From Amycolatopsis sp. NBC_00345 (lineage in GTDB: Bacteria > Actinomycetota > Actinomycetes > Mycobacteriales > Pseudonocardiaceae), in NCBI RefSeq assembly GCF_036116635.1, contig NZ_CP107995.1, positions 8,742,001-8,806,000 on the forward strand: DNA of 64,000 nucleotides, written 5' to 3'. Below are positions 8,050 through 15,683 of the stretch, piece after piece. The stretch's first letter is position 1; every line of letters begins with the position of its first letter. Both the position numbers and the translations under genes were made by a program. The notes beneath the pieces were generated by a model. The model saw nothing but the letters and a program-made list of their open reading frames with translations. It was not told the origin of the DNA and did no database searches.

Positions 8050-8500
8050 TCATGAGGAGGGGACCTCGCCCAGGGTCCAGGTGACCCGGGTCTTGCCGTT
8101 TTGTGGACGGCTTTCGCGGGCGGGGCCAGCATGACCACGCTGCCGTACCGGTTGTTGGTCTCGGTCGTCTGGTCGACGCCGGGAGATCCCGGGTCGACGT
8201 CCTTGTCGCAGTAGGGCTGTGCGTCCTGGCCGGGATCGTCGATCAGGTAGATCTCGCTGCCGTCCCGCAGGTACATCTTCATCGACTCGGAGAAGCCGTC
8301 GGTGTGCGACGGCCCGGTGCCGACGTTCTCGACCTTCAGGTGCAGGCAGTACGGCCAGTTCTGCGGCATCGTCCCGCCGGTGGTGTTCCAGCGCGTGGCT
8401 TCGACGACGGTGACCCGCAGTTTGCTGACCCTGGGCGGCGCGTCCGTCGCCGGGTAGAGCACGGTGGCCGGCTGGGACCCCTCCCGGGCTCACGCCGAGT
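8050..8500 (-). pseudogene. Frameshifted remnant of a secreted or lipoprotein-like gene
   Basis: Reading leftwards from about 8500, one frame gives a plausible domain (SKLRVTVVEATRWNTTGG, CLHLKVENVGTGPSHTDGF, MKMYLRDGSEIYLIDD, RYGSVVMLAPPA). At about 8105-8125 the frame must shift by one to continue into PQNGKTRVTWTLGEVPSS and a stop at 8050. Neither frame alone reads through, and no start codon, signal peptide or ribosome binding site is seen upstream before hemB. The intact ancestor was probably a DUF4352-like ligand or stress protein; that is a guess from shape. Either the gene is decayed or there is one sequencing error plus a missing 5' end. Confidence 0.55.
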
Positions 8501-8547
8501 CACGGCGGAAGCGCAGGGCGAGAGAAACCGGCGTGGAGCTGCCGGAG

Positions 8548-8553
8548 TACCGT
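8548..8553 (+). promoter_or_regulatory. Putative -10 of leaderless hemB
   Basis: TACCGT is followed by 7 nt and then the GTG at 8561. This spacing favours 8561 over the upstream in-frame GTG at 8552, which would overlap the -10 element. Confidence 0.5.
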
Positions 8554-8560
8554 GGACGGG

Positions 8561-9532
8561 GTGTTCCCCGAGCATCGACCCCGCAGGCTCCGTACCACGC
8601 CGGCAATGCGCAGGCTGGTCGGTGAAACGACGCTTCGCCCGCGTCAGCTGATCCTCCCCATGTTCGTGGCCGAGGGCCTCGACGCGCCGCGGCCGATTTC
8701 GAGCATGCCCGGCGTTGTGCAGCACACGCGGGACACGCTGCGGAAGGCGGCGGTCGAGGCCGTCAACGCGGGCGTCGGCGGGCTCATGCTGTTCGGCATT
8801 CCCCAGGAGCGCGACGCCGAGGGCTCCGGCGCGGTGGACGAGAACGGCATCCTCAACGTCGCCCTGCGCGATCTGCGCAAGGAACTCGGCGACTCCACCG
8901 TCCTGATGGCCGACACCTGCCTCGACGAGTTCACCGACCACGGCCACTGCGGCGTGCTCGACGCCGACGGCGGCGTGGACAACGACGCCACCCTGCGCGT
9001 GTACGCCGAGATGGCCGTCGCGCAGGTGGAAGCGGGCGCGCACGTGCTCGGGCCCAGCGGGATGATGGACGGGCAGGTCGGCGTCATCCGCCGTGCGCTC
9101 GACCAGGTGGGCCACACCGAGGCCTCGATCCTGGCGTACACGGTGAAGTACGCGAGCGCGTTCTTCGGCCCGTTCCGCGAGGCCGTCAACTCCCAGCTCA
9201 AGGGCGACCGCAAGACCTACCAGCAGGATCCCGGCAACGCGCGCGAGGCGCTGCGGGAGATCGAGCTGGACCTCGCCGAGGGCGCGGACATGATCATGGT
9301 CAAGCCCGCTCTGTCCTATTTGGACGTTGTCAGGGCGGCGGCCGACGCCTCGCCGGTTCCGGTTGCGGCGTACAACATCTCGGGCGAGTACGCGATGGTC
9401 GAGGCGGCCGCCGCGAACGGCTGGCTGGACCGCGAGCGGACCGTGCTCGAGGTGCTCACGTCCATCCGCCGCGCGGGTGCCGACATGATCCTCACCTACT
9501 GGGCCACCGAGGCCGCGGCCTGGCTCGACTGA
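8561..9532 (+). CDS. hemB: Delta-aminolevulinic acid dehydratase (porphobilinogen synthase)
   Basis: HemB condenses two 5-aminolevulinate molecules to porphobilinogen. The 323-residue protein has RPRRLRTTPAMRRL at the N-terminus, the first active-site lysine in KYASAFFGPFREA, and the Schiff-base lysine in MIMVKPALSYLDV. The metal loop reads DTCLDEFTDHGHCG: two of the three zinc-ligand cysteines are present and the middle one is Asp, so it is between the zinc and non-zinc types. GTG at 8561 fits a leaderless start; GTG at 8552 is possible. It is separated from hemD by the family B repeat and a pseudogene, so it probably has its own promoter. Confidence 0.96.
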   Translation: MFPEHRPRRLRTTPAMRRLVGETTLRPRQLILPMFVAEGLDAPRPISSMPGVVQHTRDTLRKAAVEAVNAGVGGLMLFGIPQERDAEGSGAVDENGILNVALRDLRKELGDSTVLMADTCLDEFTDHGHCGVLDADGGVDNDATLRVYAEMAVAQVEAGAHVLGPSGMMDGQVGVIRRALDQVGHTEASILAYTVKYASAFFGPFREAVNSQLKGDRKTYQQDPGNAREALREIELDLAEGADMIMVKPALSYLDVVRAAADASPVPVAAYNISGEYAMVEAAAANGWLDRERTVLEVLTSIRRAGADMILTYWATEAAAWLD

Positions 9533-9585
9533 GCCTCCCGCCGGGCCCCGAGGACCAGGCGGCTGACCTGCGTCGCAGGCTGGGC

Positions 9586-9591
9586 TAGAGT
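9586..9591 (+). promoter_or_regulatory. Putative -10 of a leaderless membrane-protein gene
   Basis: TAGAGT lies 6 nt upstream of the GTG at 9598, with no Shine-Dalgarno sequence. Confidence 0.45.
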
Positions 9592-9597
9592 CCTCGG

Positions 9598-10308
9598 GTG
9601 GCCGAGAAGGACGACAACACCGCCAGCTCCGAAGAGGTTTCCGGACTGACCTCCGACCGGGACTCCGCGCCTGAACTGGCCAAGCCCGGTGACGGGCCCG
9701 CGCCTGATGGGGCACCGGCCGAGTCCGGCAACGGGGTCAAGCCCAGTGTCGCGCCCCAGCAAGCCGTGTCCAAACAAGCAGAGACACCCGGTCTGACCTC
9801 CGACCGGCTACGGGTCAAGGGCCGGTCGCCCGACCCGGTGCTGCCGGGGCAGACCGCGCCCGTGGTGAACCCGCCCACGCCGGTCAAGTTCTCCTTCTGG
9901 CTGTGGATCGCGGCCGGGGTGGTGGTCATCGTCGGCCAGGCCTACACCCTGCTGATCAAGGACCAGCTGATCACCGAGCTGGTCAAGCAGAACCAGCAGG
10001 GCACCGGCCAGAAGGTCGCGCCGGACCAGATCGCGTCGGGCACCAACACGCTGGTGTGGCTGCTGCTGATCGGCGGCGTGGTGTTCGCGGTGCTGCTGGG
10101 GCTGTTCGCGTGGAAGGCGCGGGAGGGCACGCGTTCGGCGCGTTCGGTGCTCACCGGGCTGGCCATCGTCTGCGTGCTGTTCCAGATCGTCATCTTCTAC
10201 AACTTCTTCACGCTCATCGCGGCGTTCCTGCTGCTGATCGCGCTGGTGCTGATGTACCTGCCGGGCGTCGCGGAGTACTTCCCGAAGGTCGGCAAGAAGC
10301 TCCCGTGA
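9598..10308 (+). CDS. Membrane protein with disordered N-terminus
   Basis: The 236-residue product has about 100 hydrophilic, Pro/Ser/Asp-rich residues containing two copies of a GLTSDR motif (about residues 16 and 65). Four transmembrane helices follow (around FSFWLWIAAGVVVIVGQAY, TLVWLLLIGGVVFAVLLGLF, SVLTGLAIVCVLFQIVIFYN and FTLIAAFLLLIALVLMYL). No enzymatic motif is seen. It probably sits in the plasma membrane with the acidic tail in the cytoplasm. It overlaps the next gene by 4 nt (GTGA), so the two are translated together. A pair of membrane proteins in the same place after hemB occurs in mycobacteria (recalled gene order). Confidence 0.75.
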   Translation: MAEKDDNTASSEEVSGLTSDRDSAPELAKPGDGPAPDGAPAESGNGVKPSVAPQQAVSKQAETPGLTSDRLRVKGRSPDPVLPGQTAPVVNPPTPVKFSFWLWIAAGVVVIVGQAYTLLIKDQLITELVKQNQQGTGQKVAPDQIASGTNTLVWLLLIGGVVFAVLLGLFAWKAREGTRSARSVLTGLAIVCVLFQIVIFYNFFTLIAAFLLLIALVLMYLPGVAEYFPKVGKKLP

Positions 10309-10757
10309 GCCGGACGTTGTACGCCGAGCCGGGCGTCGGCTGGCTGGCGCTGGTCTGGGGTCCGCTGTTCGCGCTGCTGGGTGCGGTGGCGGAGCTGGCC
10401 ACGGGCGGCCCGGTGCACACCGTCGCGTGGGTCATGGTCGCGATCGGCCTGTGCGCGCTGACCTTGCCGTGGGTTTACGCGCGGCGGCGGTTCCTCTCGC
10501 TCGAGGTGACCACGCAGGGCTTGCGGCAGGGCCGGGAACAGCTGGAGGCGGCGCGTATCGCCGACGTGACCGGCGTCGGCACCCCCGTCGGCGCGCGGGT
10601 GCTCGGCGGCGGCTGGACGGTGCCGCGCAAGTACGACGAGCTGCCCGTGAAACTCGACGACGGCACGGTGGTGCTGGCCTGGGCCCGTGACGTCGAGGCG
10701 CTGCAGGCCGCGCTGTCCGAGCTGGCCAGTGCCAACCAACCGGAGAAGGACTCGTGA
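10305..10757 (+). CDS. Small membrane protein with PH-like C-terminal domain
   Basis: Two transmembrane helices (WLALVWGPLFALLGAVAELA and VAWVMVAIGLCALTLPWVY) are followed by a short beta-rich domain (FLSLEVTTQGLRQG, GARVLGGGWTVPRK, TVVLAWARDVEALQAAL). This layout resembles DUF3093-type actinobacterial membrane proteins with a PH-like fold; the family assignment is tentative. Length is 150 residues. The GTG start overlaps the preceding stop, indicating translational coupling. The TGA stop lies inside a family A palindromic repeat. Confidence 0.7.
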   Translation: MSRTLYAEPGVGWLALVWGPLFALLGAVAELATGGPVHTVAWVMVAIGLCALTLPWVYARRRFLSLEVTTQGLRQGREQLEAARIADVTGVGTPVGARVLGGGWTVPRKYDELPVKLDDGTVVLAWARDVEALQAALSELASANQPEKDS

Positions 10758-10796
10758 GTGTTTATGACGGTTAGAACCGTCATGAACACTCACGAG
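10751..10796. repeat. 46-bp palindromic intergenic repeat, family A, copy 2
   Basis: It runs CTCGTGAGTGTTTATGACGG through AACACTCACGAG, with inner arms ATGACGGTT and AACCGTCAT perfectly complementary around AG. It overlaps the stop codon of the preceding gene. The outer arms match except next to the inner stem, where GTTT faces GAAC. Confidence 0.9.
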
Positions 10797-10815
10797 TCAT
10801 GAGAGGCTTGGACGC

Positions 10816-11154
10816 GTGATCGACCTACCCCAGCCGACCGGCCGAGAACTCTGGCCGCCCGAGGAGCCGGAATCGCCCGCGCGGCTCAACGAGCCGTGGC
10901 GCGCGTTCGTCGCGCTCGGCGAAGTGGTGGTGGCGGCTTTGCTGCTGTGGGCGGCGTTCGCGCTGTGGCACGCGGGAGTCGTCACGGTCGTCACCACGGC
11001 CGGGGACGGGGCGCGGCTGGCCTCGCAGCGGGTTTTCGGCGGGCCCATCGCGGGCGCGCTCGGCGTCGGCACGGTGGCCGCCGTGGTGGTGCTGGACGCG
11101 GTTCGTCAGCTGTTGCTCGCGGTGCGTGCGCGCCGCCGCAAGAAGAAGGACTGA
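10816..11154 (+). CDS. Small two-helix membrane protein
   Basis: The 112-residue product has a hydrophilic N-terminus (DLPQPTGRELWPPEEPE), two hydrophobic helices (about residues 32-55 and 78-98) and a basic tail ending RRRKKKD. No known motif is recognised. It is probably an integral plasma-membrane protein with both ends in the cytoplasm. GTG at 10816 has GAGGCT 7 nt upstream, compatible with leaderless initiation. It follows the family A repeat, so it is probably transcribed separately from the two membrane proteins before it. Confidence 0.65.
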   Translation: MIDLPQPTGRELWPPEEPESPARLNEPWRAFVALGEVVVAALLLWAAFALWHAGVVTVVTTAGDGARLASQRVFGGPIAGALGVGTVAAVVVLDAVRQLLLAVRARRRKKKD

Positions 11155-11239
11155 CTTCGCAACTCGAGGCGGCCGATACACAGCTCGCCCACAGGGAACC
11201 AACAGCTGACTGCTAACCACCGGCACCAGTGTTTCCCGC

Positions 11240-12544
11240 ATGACACGTACCCGGACATGGGTGATCAACGGTGCGCTGGTGGTACTGCTCGGCGGTGCCG
11301 CCTTCGGGATCTACCAGGCCTTCACGCCCGCGGCCAACACCGCGCAGGCGCAGAGCCGGACCACCCCGGTGCGGCGGGCGACCGTCACACAGACCGTGTC
11401 GGCCGCCGGGACGGTGGCCAGCAATTACACCGGCGCGGCGAACTTCGCGACGTCCGGCAAGGTCACCAGCATCGGCGTGAAGGTCGGCGACGTGGTGAGC
11501 GCCGGGCAGCAGCTCGCCACCCTCGACGCCACGCAGGCGGACAAACAGCTCCAGGTCGCGAAGGCGAACCTCGGCGTGGCGGAGGACAGCCTCACCGCCG
11601 GTGAGGACGCCCCGGCGACCACGTCCACGTCCACCGGCCAGGGGCAGGGGCAGAGCCAAAGCCAGAGCCAGGCGAGCAGCCAGGACACCGTCGCTTCGTT
11701 GCAGGCCAAGGTGGACCAGGCCCAGCTCGACGTCGACACCGCGCAGGCGGCGGTCGACGCCACCGTGCTCACCGCGCCCGGCGCGGGCACGGTCACCGCG
11801 GTCAACGGCACCGTCGGCCAGCAGGCCGGCAGCGGCTCGTCCGGTAGCGGGCAGTCTTCGTCCAGCGGCGCGCAGTCCGGGTCCGGCAGTGGGCAGCAGT
11901 CCGGCGCGGCCAGCTCGTCGGCGTCCTCGTCTTCCTCGTCGTCGAGCAGCGGGTTCATCGACATCACGGACATGAGCAATCTGGTGGTGGACACCTCCAT
12001 CGCCGAGATCGACGTCAGCAAGGTGAAGGCGGGCCAGAAGGCCACGGTGACGCTGAACGCGACGCCGGACCAGCCCGTGCAGGCCACCGTGGCGAGCGTC
12101 GACCTCACGCCGACCACCAGCGGCAGCGTCGTCTCCTACGGCGCCCGGCTCACGCTGACCAGCCCGCCGGACGGGCTGCGGCCCGGGCAGTCGGCGAGCG
12201 TGGTGGTCACCGTCGCCGAGGCCGACAACGTGCTCAGCGTGCCCGCCGCCGCCGTGACCACCGCCGGCTCCACCAACGTCGTCACGGTGGTGCAGAACGG
12301 GCAGGACGTCGCGCGCCAGGTGGAGATCGGCGTACGCGGTGAGTCCACTGTGGAGATCAAGTCCGGGCTCGACGAGGGTGACAGCGTGGTGCTGACCGCC
12401 GCTTCGCCCACCGCCACCACCGGCGCGGGCGGACAGCGAGGTGGTACCGGTGCGACCGGTGGCTTCGGCGGGACCGGCGGATTCGGTGGCACCGGTGGCA
12501 CGGGCGGGCTCGGCGGCACCGGCGGAGCCAGGGGACGCGGATGA
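11240..12544 (+). CDS. Periplasmic-adaptor-like (MacA/HlyD family) efflux subunit
   Basis: The 434-residue protein has an N-terminal membrane anchor (VINGALVVLLGGAAFGIYQAF), then a lipoyl-like hairpin domain (SIGVKVGDVVSAGQQLATLD), a coiled region rich in Gln/Ser, a barrel domain (VSKVKAGQKATVTL) and the closing domain (NVVTVVQNGQDVARQVEIGV). The C-terminus is a long Gly-Thr-rich tail (about residues 395-434), unusual for the family. In a Gram-positive it probably sits outside the membrane and joins the MacB-like ATPase/permease encoded next. The stop overlaps the ATPase start (ATGA). The substrate is unknown. Confidence 0.87.
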   Translation: MTRTRTWVINGALVVLLGGAAFGIYQAFTPAANTAQAQSRTTPVRRATVTQTVSAAGTVASNYTGAANFATSGKVTSIGVKVGDVVSAGQQLATLDATQADKQLQVAKANLGVAEDSLTAGEDAPATTSTSTGQGQGQSQSQSQASSQDTVASLQAKVDQAQLDVDTAQAAVDATVLTAPGAGTVTAVNGTVGQQAGSGSSGSGQSSSSGAQSGSGSGQQSGAASSSASSSSSSSSSGFIDITDMSNLVVDTSIAEIDVSKVKAGQKATVTLNATPDQPVQATVASVDLTPTTSGSVVSYGARLTLTSPPDGLRPGQSASVVVTVAEADNVLSVPAAAVTTAGSTNVVTVVQNGQDVARQVEIGVRGESTVEIKSGLDEGDSVVLTAASPTATTGAGGQRGGTGATGGFGGTGGFGGTGGTGGLGGTGGARGRG

Positions 12545-13245
12545 AGCCCGTGATCGCGGTCTCCGGACTGCGTAAGACTTACGGCTCCGGCGAGACGGCG
12601 GTGCACGCGCTGCGCGGCGTCGACCTCGTGGTGCAGCCGGGGGAGTACGTGGCCATCATGGGCGCGTCCGGCTCCGGCAAGTCCACGCTGCTGAACATGC
12701 TCGGCTGCCTCGACATGCCGACGTCCGGCGGGTACCGGCTCGACGGCTTCAGCGTCGCCGACCTCAACGAACGCCAGCTTGCCTTGCTGCGCAACCGAAA
12801 GATCGGGTTCATCTTCCAGTCGTTCAACCTCGTGCCGCGCACGAACGCGCTGTCCAATGTGGAGCTCCCGTTGGTCTACAGCGGACTGCGACGCGGCCCG
12901 CGCCGCCATCGCGCGCTCGCCGCGCTGGAGCTGGTGGGGCTGTCCGACCGCGCGAAGCACCTGCCGAACGAGCTGTCCGGCGGCCAGCAGCAGCGCGTCG
13001 CCGTCGCGCGGGCGCTGGTCACCGGGCCCGCGCTGCTGCTCGCCGACGAGCCCACCGGCAACCTCGACCGCGCCAGCACCGCGGACGTGCTCGGGGTGTT
13101 CGACCGGATCAACGCCCAGGGCCGCACCATCGTCGTGATCACGCACGAGGACGAGGTCGCCGCACACGCGCACCGCGTGGTGCGGGTGAGTGACGGGCTG
13201 ATCGTCTCGGACGAGGTCCGCCGCAGTGTCGGAGTGGTCGCGTGA
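12541..13245 (+). CDS. ABC transporter ATP-binding protein (MacB/LolD type)
   Basis: This 234-residue ATPase powers the transporter encoded by its neighbours. It shows Walker A GASGSGKS, Q-loop IGFIFQSFNLVPR, signature LSGGQQQRVAVARAL, Walker B LLLADEPTGNLD and switch histidine VITHEDEVAAHA. Its length is that of a stand-alone LolD/MacB-type ATPase. It overlaps the adaptor gene upstream and the permease gene downstream by 4 nt each, so the three products should be made in fixed ratio. Confidence 0.95.
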   Translation: MKPVIAVSGLRKTYGSGETAVHALRGVDLVVQPGEYVAIMGASGSGKSTLLNMLGCLDMPTSGGYRLDGFSVADLNERQLALLRNRKIGFIFQSFNLVPRTNALSNVELPLVYSGLRRGPRRHRALAALELVGLSDRAKHLPNELSGGQQQRVAVARALVTGPALLLADEPTGNLDRASTADVLGVFDRINAQGRTIVVITHEDEVAAHAHRVVRVSDGLIVSDEVRRSVGVVA

Positions 13246-14444
13246 ACGTGTTCGAGGTGCTGCGGTTCGCCGTCCGCGGCCTGACCGCCAACAAGCTGCG
13301 CTCGACGCTGACCACCCTCGGCATCACGATCGGCGTCGCGTCGGTGATCCTGCTGGTGGCCGTGGGCAACGGCGCGTCGGCCGCGATCGCGGCGAGCATC
13401 CAGGGCCTGGGCACCGACGTGGTCAACGTGTCGCCGTCACGTGGCGGCGGGCAGGGCAGTGAGGCTCGGCCGCTGACGGTGCAGGACGCGCACGCGCTCG
13501 TCGACCCGGTCGGCGCGCCCGACGTGAAGGCCGCTTCGCCGGTCGTGAACACCACGGCGACCGCGACGTACGGGCAGACGTCGTACGACATTTCCAGCGT
13601 CACCGGCACCGAGCCGGCCTACTTCACCACGACGAACCGCGCTGTCGCCGACGGCTCGCTGTTCACCGCCGACGACGTCACGCAGGCGCGCAAGGTGGTG
13701 GTGCTGGGGCCGACCACCGCGCAGTCGATCTTCGGCACCGCTGAGCCGGTCGGGAAGAACGTGCTGCTCAACAGCATCCAGTTCACCGTGGTGGGGGTGC
13801 TGCAGTCGAAGGGCAGCACCGGGCTGCAGAACGCCGACGACGTCGCCATCGCGCCGATCAGCGCCGTGCAGAACTCGCTGGCGGGGTACGGCAGCCTGAG
13901 CCAGATCGCGGTGCAGGCCGCCTCGGCCGACTCCGTCTCGCTGGCGCAGGCCGAGATCACGGCGATCCTCAACGCGCGCCACGGCATCCAGCTCGGTGGC
14001 ACGGCGGACTACCAGATCCAGAACTCCGAGCAGCTGCTCGCGACACGGACCTCGGCCACGGAGACGTTCACCGTGCTGCTCGGCGCGGTCGCCGCGATCT
14101 CGCTGCTGGTGGGCGGCATCGGCGTCACGAACATCATGCTGGTCACGGTGACCGAGCGGATCCGCGAGATCGGCATCCGCAAGGCGATCGGCGCACCGCG
14201 GTCGGCGATCCTCGGCCAGTTCCTCGCCGAGGCGACCATGCTGAGCCTGTTCGGCGGGCTGCTGGGCGTGGTGATCGGCGTGGTCGGCAGCCAGTTCAGC
14301 TTCGCGGGCATCAACCCCGTGGTGGTGCCCTCGTCGATCGTGCTCGCCTTCGCCGTGTCGGCGCTGATCGGCCTCTTCTTCGGCAGTTTCCCGGCGAACC
14401 GGGCCTCGCGCTTGCGGCCCATCGACGCCCTCCGGCACGAGTAG
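13242..14444 (+). CDS. ABC transporter permease (MacB family, FtsX-like)
   Basis: The 400-residue protein has the MacB architecture: an N-terminal helix (TTLGITIGVASVILLVAVGN), a large extracytoplasmic domain (about residues 45-270), and three C-terminal helices with the FtsX-like signature (GGIGVTNIMLVTVTERIREIGIRKAIGA is split across the first of these). It pairs with the ATPase and adaptor encoded just upstream to export an unknown substrate or signal. The GTG start overlaps the ATPase stop. Confidence 0.93.
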   Translation: MNVFEVLRFAVRGLTANKLRSTLTTLGITIGVASVILLVAVGNGASAAIAASIQGLGTDVVNVSPSRGGGQGSEARPLTVQDAHALVDPVGAPDVKAASPVVNTTATATYGQTSYDISSVTGTEPAYFTTTNRAVADGSLFTADDVTQARKVVVLGPTTAQSIFGTAEPVGKNVLLNSIQFTVVGVLQSKGSTGLQNADDVAIAPISAVQNSLAGYGSLSQIAVQAASADSVSLAQAEITAILNARHGIQLGGTADYQIQNSEQLLATRTSATETFTVLLGAVAAISLLVGGIGVTNIMLVTVTERIREIGIRKAIGAPRSAILGQFLAEATMLSLFGGLLGVVIGVVGSQFSFAGINPVVVPSSIVLAFAVSALIGLFFGSFPANRASRLRPIDALRHE

Positions 14445-14455
14445 GAGCTCCCAGG

Positions 14456-15106
14456 ATGTCTTCGTCCACCCAGTCCTCACCACCACCGGCCGCCGACGGG
14501 CCCGCCACCGAGCCCACCGACGAGCCCACGGCGGAGTTCCTGCCGGTGACGGCCGAGCTGTCCCCCGAGGAGATCGTGGCGACCCCCGCCGTGGAAGGCG
14601 ACCTGAACCAGGAGATGAAGCGGGTCGCGAAGCCGTTCGGCAAGGCGACGCTGGTTCTGGCCGGGCTGCTGGTGATCGCGCTGTCCTTCGCCGGCGGTGC
14701 GTGGACGCACGCGGCGCTCGGCTCGTCTTCCGGTAGCGGTGGGACCGCTCGCGCCGGGGGCACAGCCGGTGGTGCGCGCGGCTTCGGCACCGGTGCGGGA
14801 ACGGGCACGGGTACCGAAACCGGCACCGGTCAGCCGGGCACGGGCACCGGCGCGGGCGGCGCCCGCGGCGCGGCCGGACGCGGCACGGTCGGCACCGTCG
14901 AGAAGGTCGACGGCACCACCGTGACGCTGAAAACCGCGCAGGGCGGTGACGTCACGGTGTCCACTTCGGACTCCACGACCGTCGGGCTGACCCAGCCGGG
15001 CAAGCTCAGCGACCTCAAGCCGGGCGCGACGGTGACCGTCCAGGGCCGCGCGGGCACCGACGGCACGGTGGCCGCCCAGGCGATCGTGCAGCAGCCGGCG
15101 CGTTAG
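14456..15106 (+). CDS. Membrane-anchored DUF5666-type protein
   Basis: The 216-residue protein has an acidic N-terminal region of about 70 residues, one transmembrane helix (ATLVLAGLLVIALSFAGGAW), a Gly-Thr-rich linker (many TGTG/AGTG units, about residues 95-140) and a C-terminal small beta domain (GTVEKVDGTTVTLKTAQGGD ... SDLKPGATVTVQGRAG) typical of DUF5666. The domain should be outside the cell. It lies 11 nt after the permease gene with GGAGCTCCCAGG in front, so it is probably part of the export operon; its Gly-rich linker echoes the tail of the adaptor protein. Its 3' end overlaps the convergent tspO by 4 nt. Confidence 0.75.
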   Translation: MSSSTQSSPPPAADGPATEPTDEPTAEFLPVTAELSPEEIVATPAVEGDLNQEMKRVAKPFGKATLVLAGLLVIALSFAGGAWTHAALGSSSGSGGTARAGGTAGGARGFGTGAGTGTGTETGTGQPGTGTGAGGARGAAGRGTVGTVEKVDGTTVTLKTAQGGDVTVSTSDSTTVGLTQPGKLSDLKPGATVTVQGRAGTDGTVAAQAIVQQPAR

Positions 15107-15588
15107 CGGCCGTCGTTGAGCGCGACGATCGCGACGTTCAGTGCGGTGGCGTAGAAGAGCCAGATCAGGTACGGCAGGAGGATGACCGCGCCCAGCTTCG
15201 AGCGGCGGTAGAACAGGCCGATCGTCATCAGCACCGTGAAGTCCAGCAGGGTGATGTCGACGAGTGCGAGACGGCTGGAGCCGCCGGCGAAGAACAGCGG
15301 GGTCCAGAGCAGGTTGAGCAGCAGGCCGATGCCGTACGCGGCGAAGCCCTGCGTCTCGCCGTCGGTGCGCCAGTACGTCCAGCCGGCGAGGGCGATCATC
15401 AGGTACAGCACTGTCCACACCGGACCGAACACGCTCGCCGGCGCGGCCCAGGACGGCTGGACGAGCCGGTTGTAGACCTCCGTCGCCGAGGTCGCGGCGA
15501 GCCCGGCGACGACGGCGACCACGGCGACCATCCCGAGGAACACCAGCAGGACCAGCCACGGGTTGCGCTGGGGAGTGGGCGCGGTCAC
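15103..15588 (-). CDS. tspO: TspO/MBR family tryptophan-rich sensory protein
   Basis: The 161-residue protein has five hydrophobic helices and the family signature PSWAAPASVFGPVWTVLYLMI (first 19 residues diagnostic), with many tryptophans (YWRT, LLNLLWTPLFFAG). TspO proteins bind porphyrins and related ligands in the membrane and affect tetrapyrrole handling and stress responses (family knowledge). Its position next to hemL fits a tetrapyrrole role, although it is divergently arranged and separately transcribed. The GTG at 15588 is taken as start. Function beyond ligand binding is uncertain in bacteria. Confidence 0.85.
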   Translation of the reverse strand: MTAPTPQRNPWLVLLVFLGMVAVVAVVAGLAATSATEVYNRLVQPSWAAPASVFGPVWTVLYLMIALAGWTYWRTDGETQGFAAYGIGLLLNLLWTPLFFAGGSSRLALVDITLLDFTVLMTIGLFYRRSKLGAVILLPYLIWLFYATALNVAIVALNDGR

Positions 15589-15683
15589 GTCTCCTCCTCG
15601 GTGCCGCTGCGCGATGCGGCCATCCTAGGGGGCCAGGCCAGCCCCCGCCCGGTCGTGAGCACCGGATTTGCGAGACTGGACGG

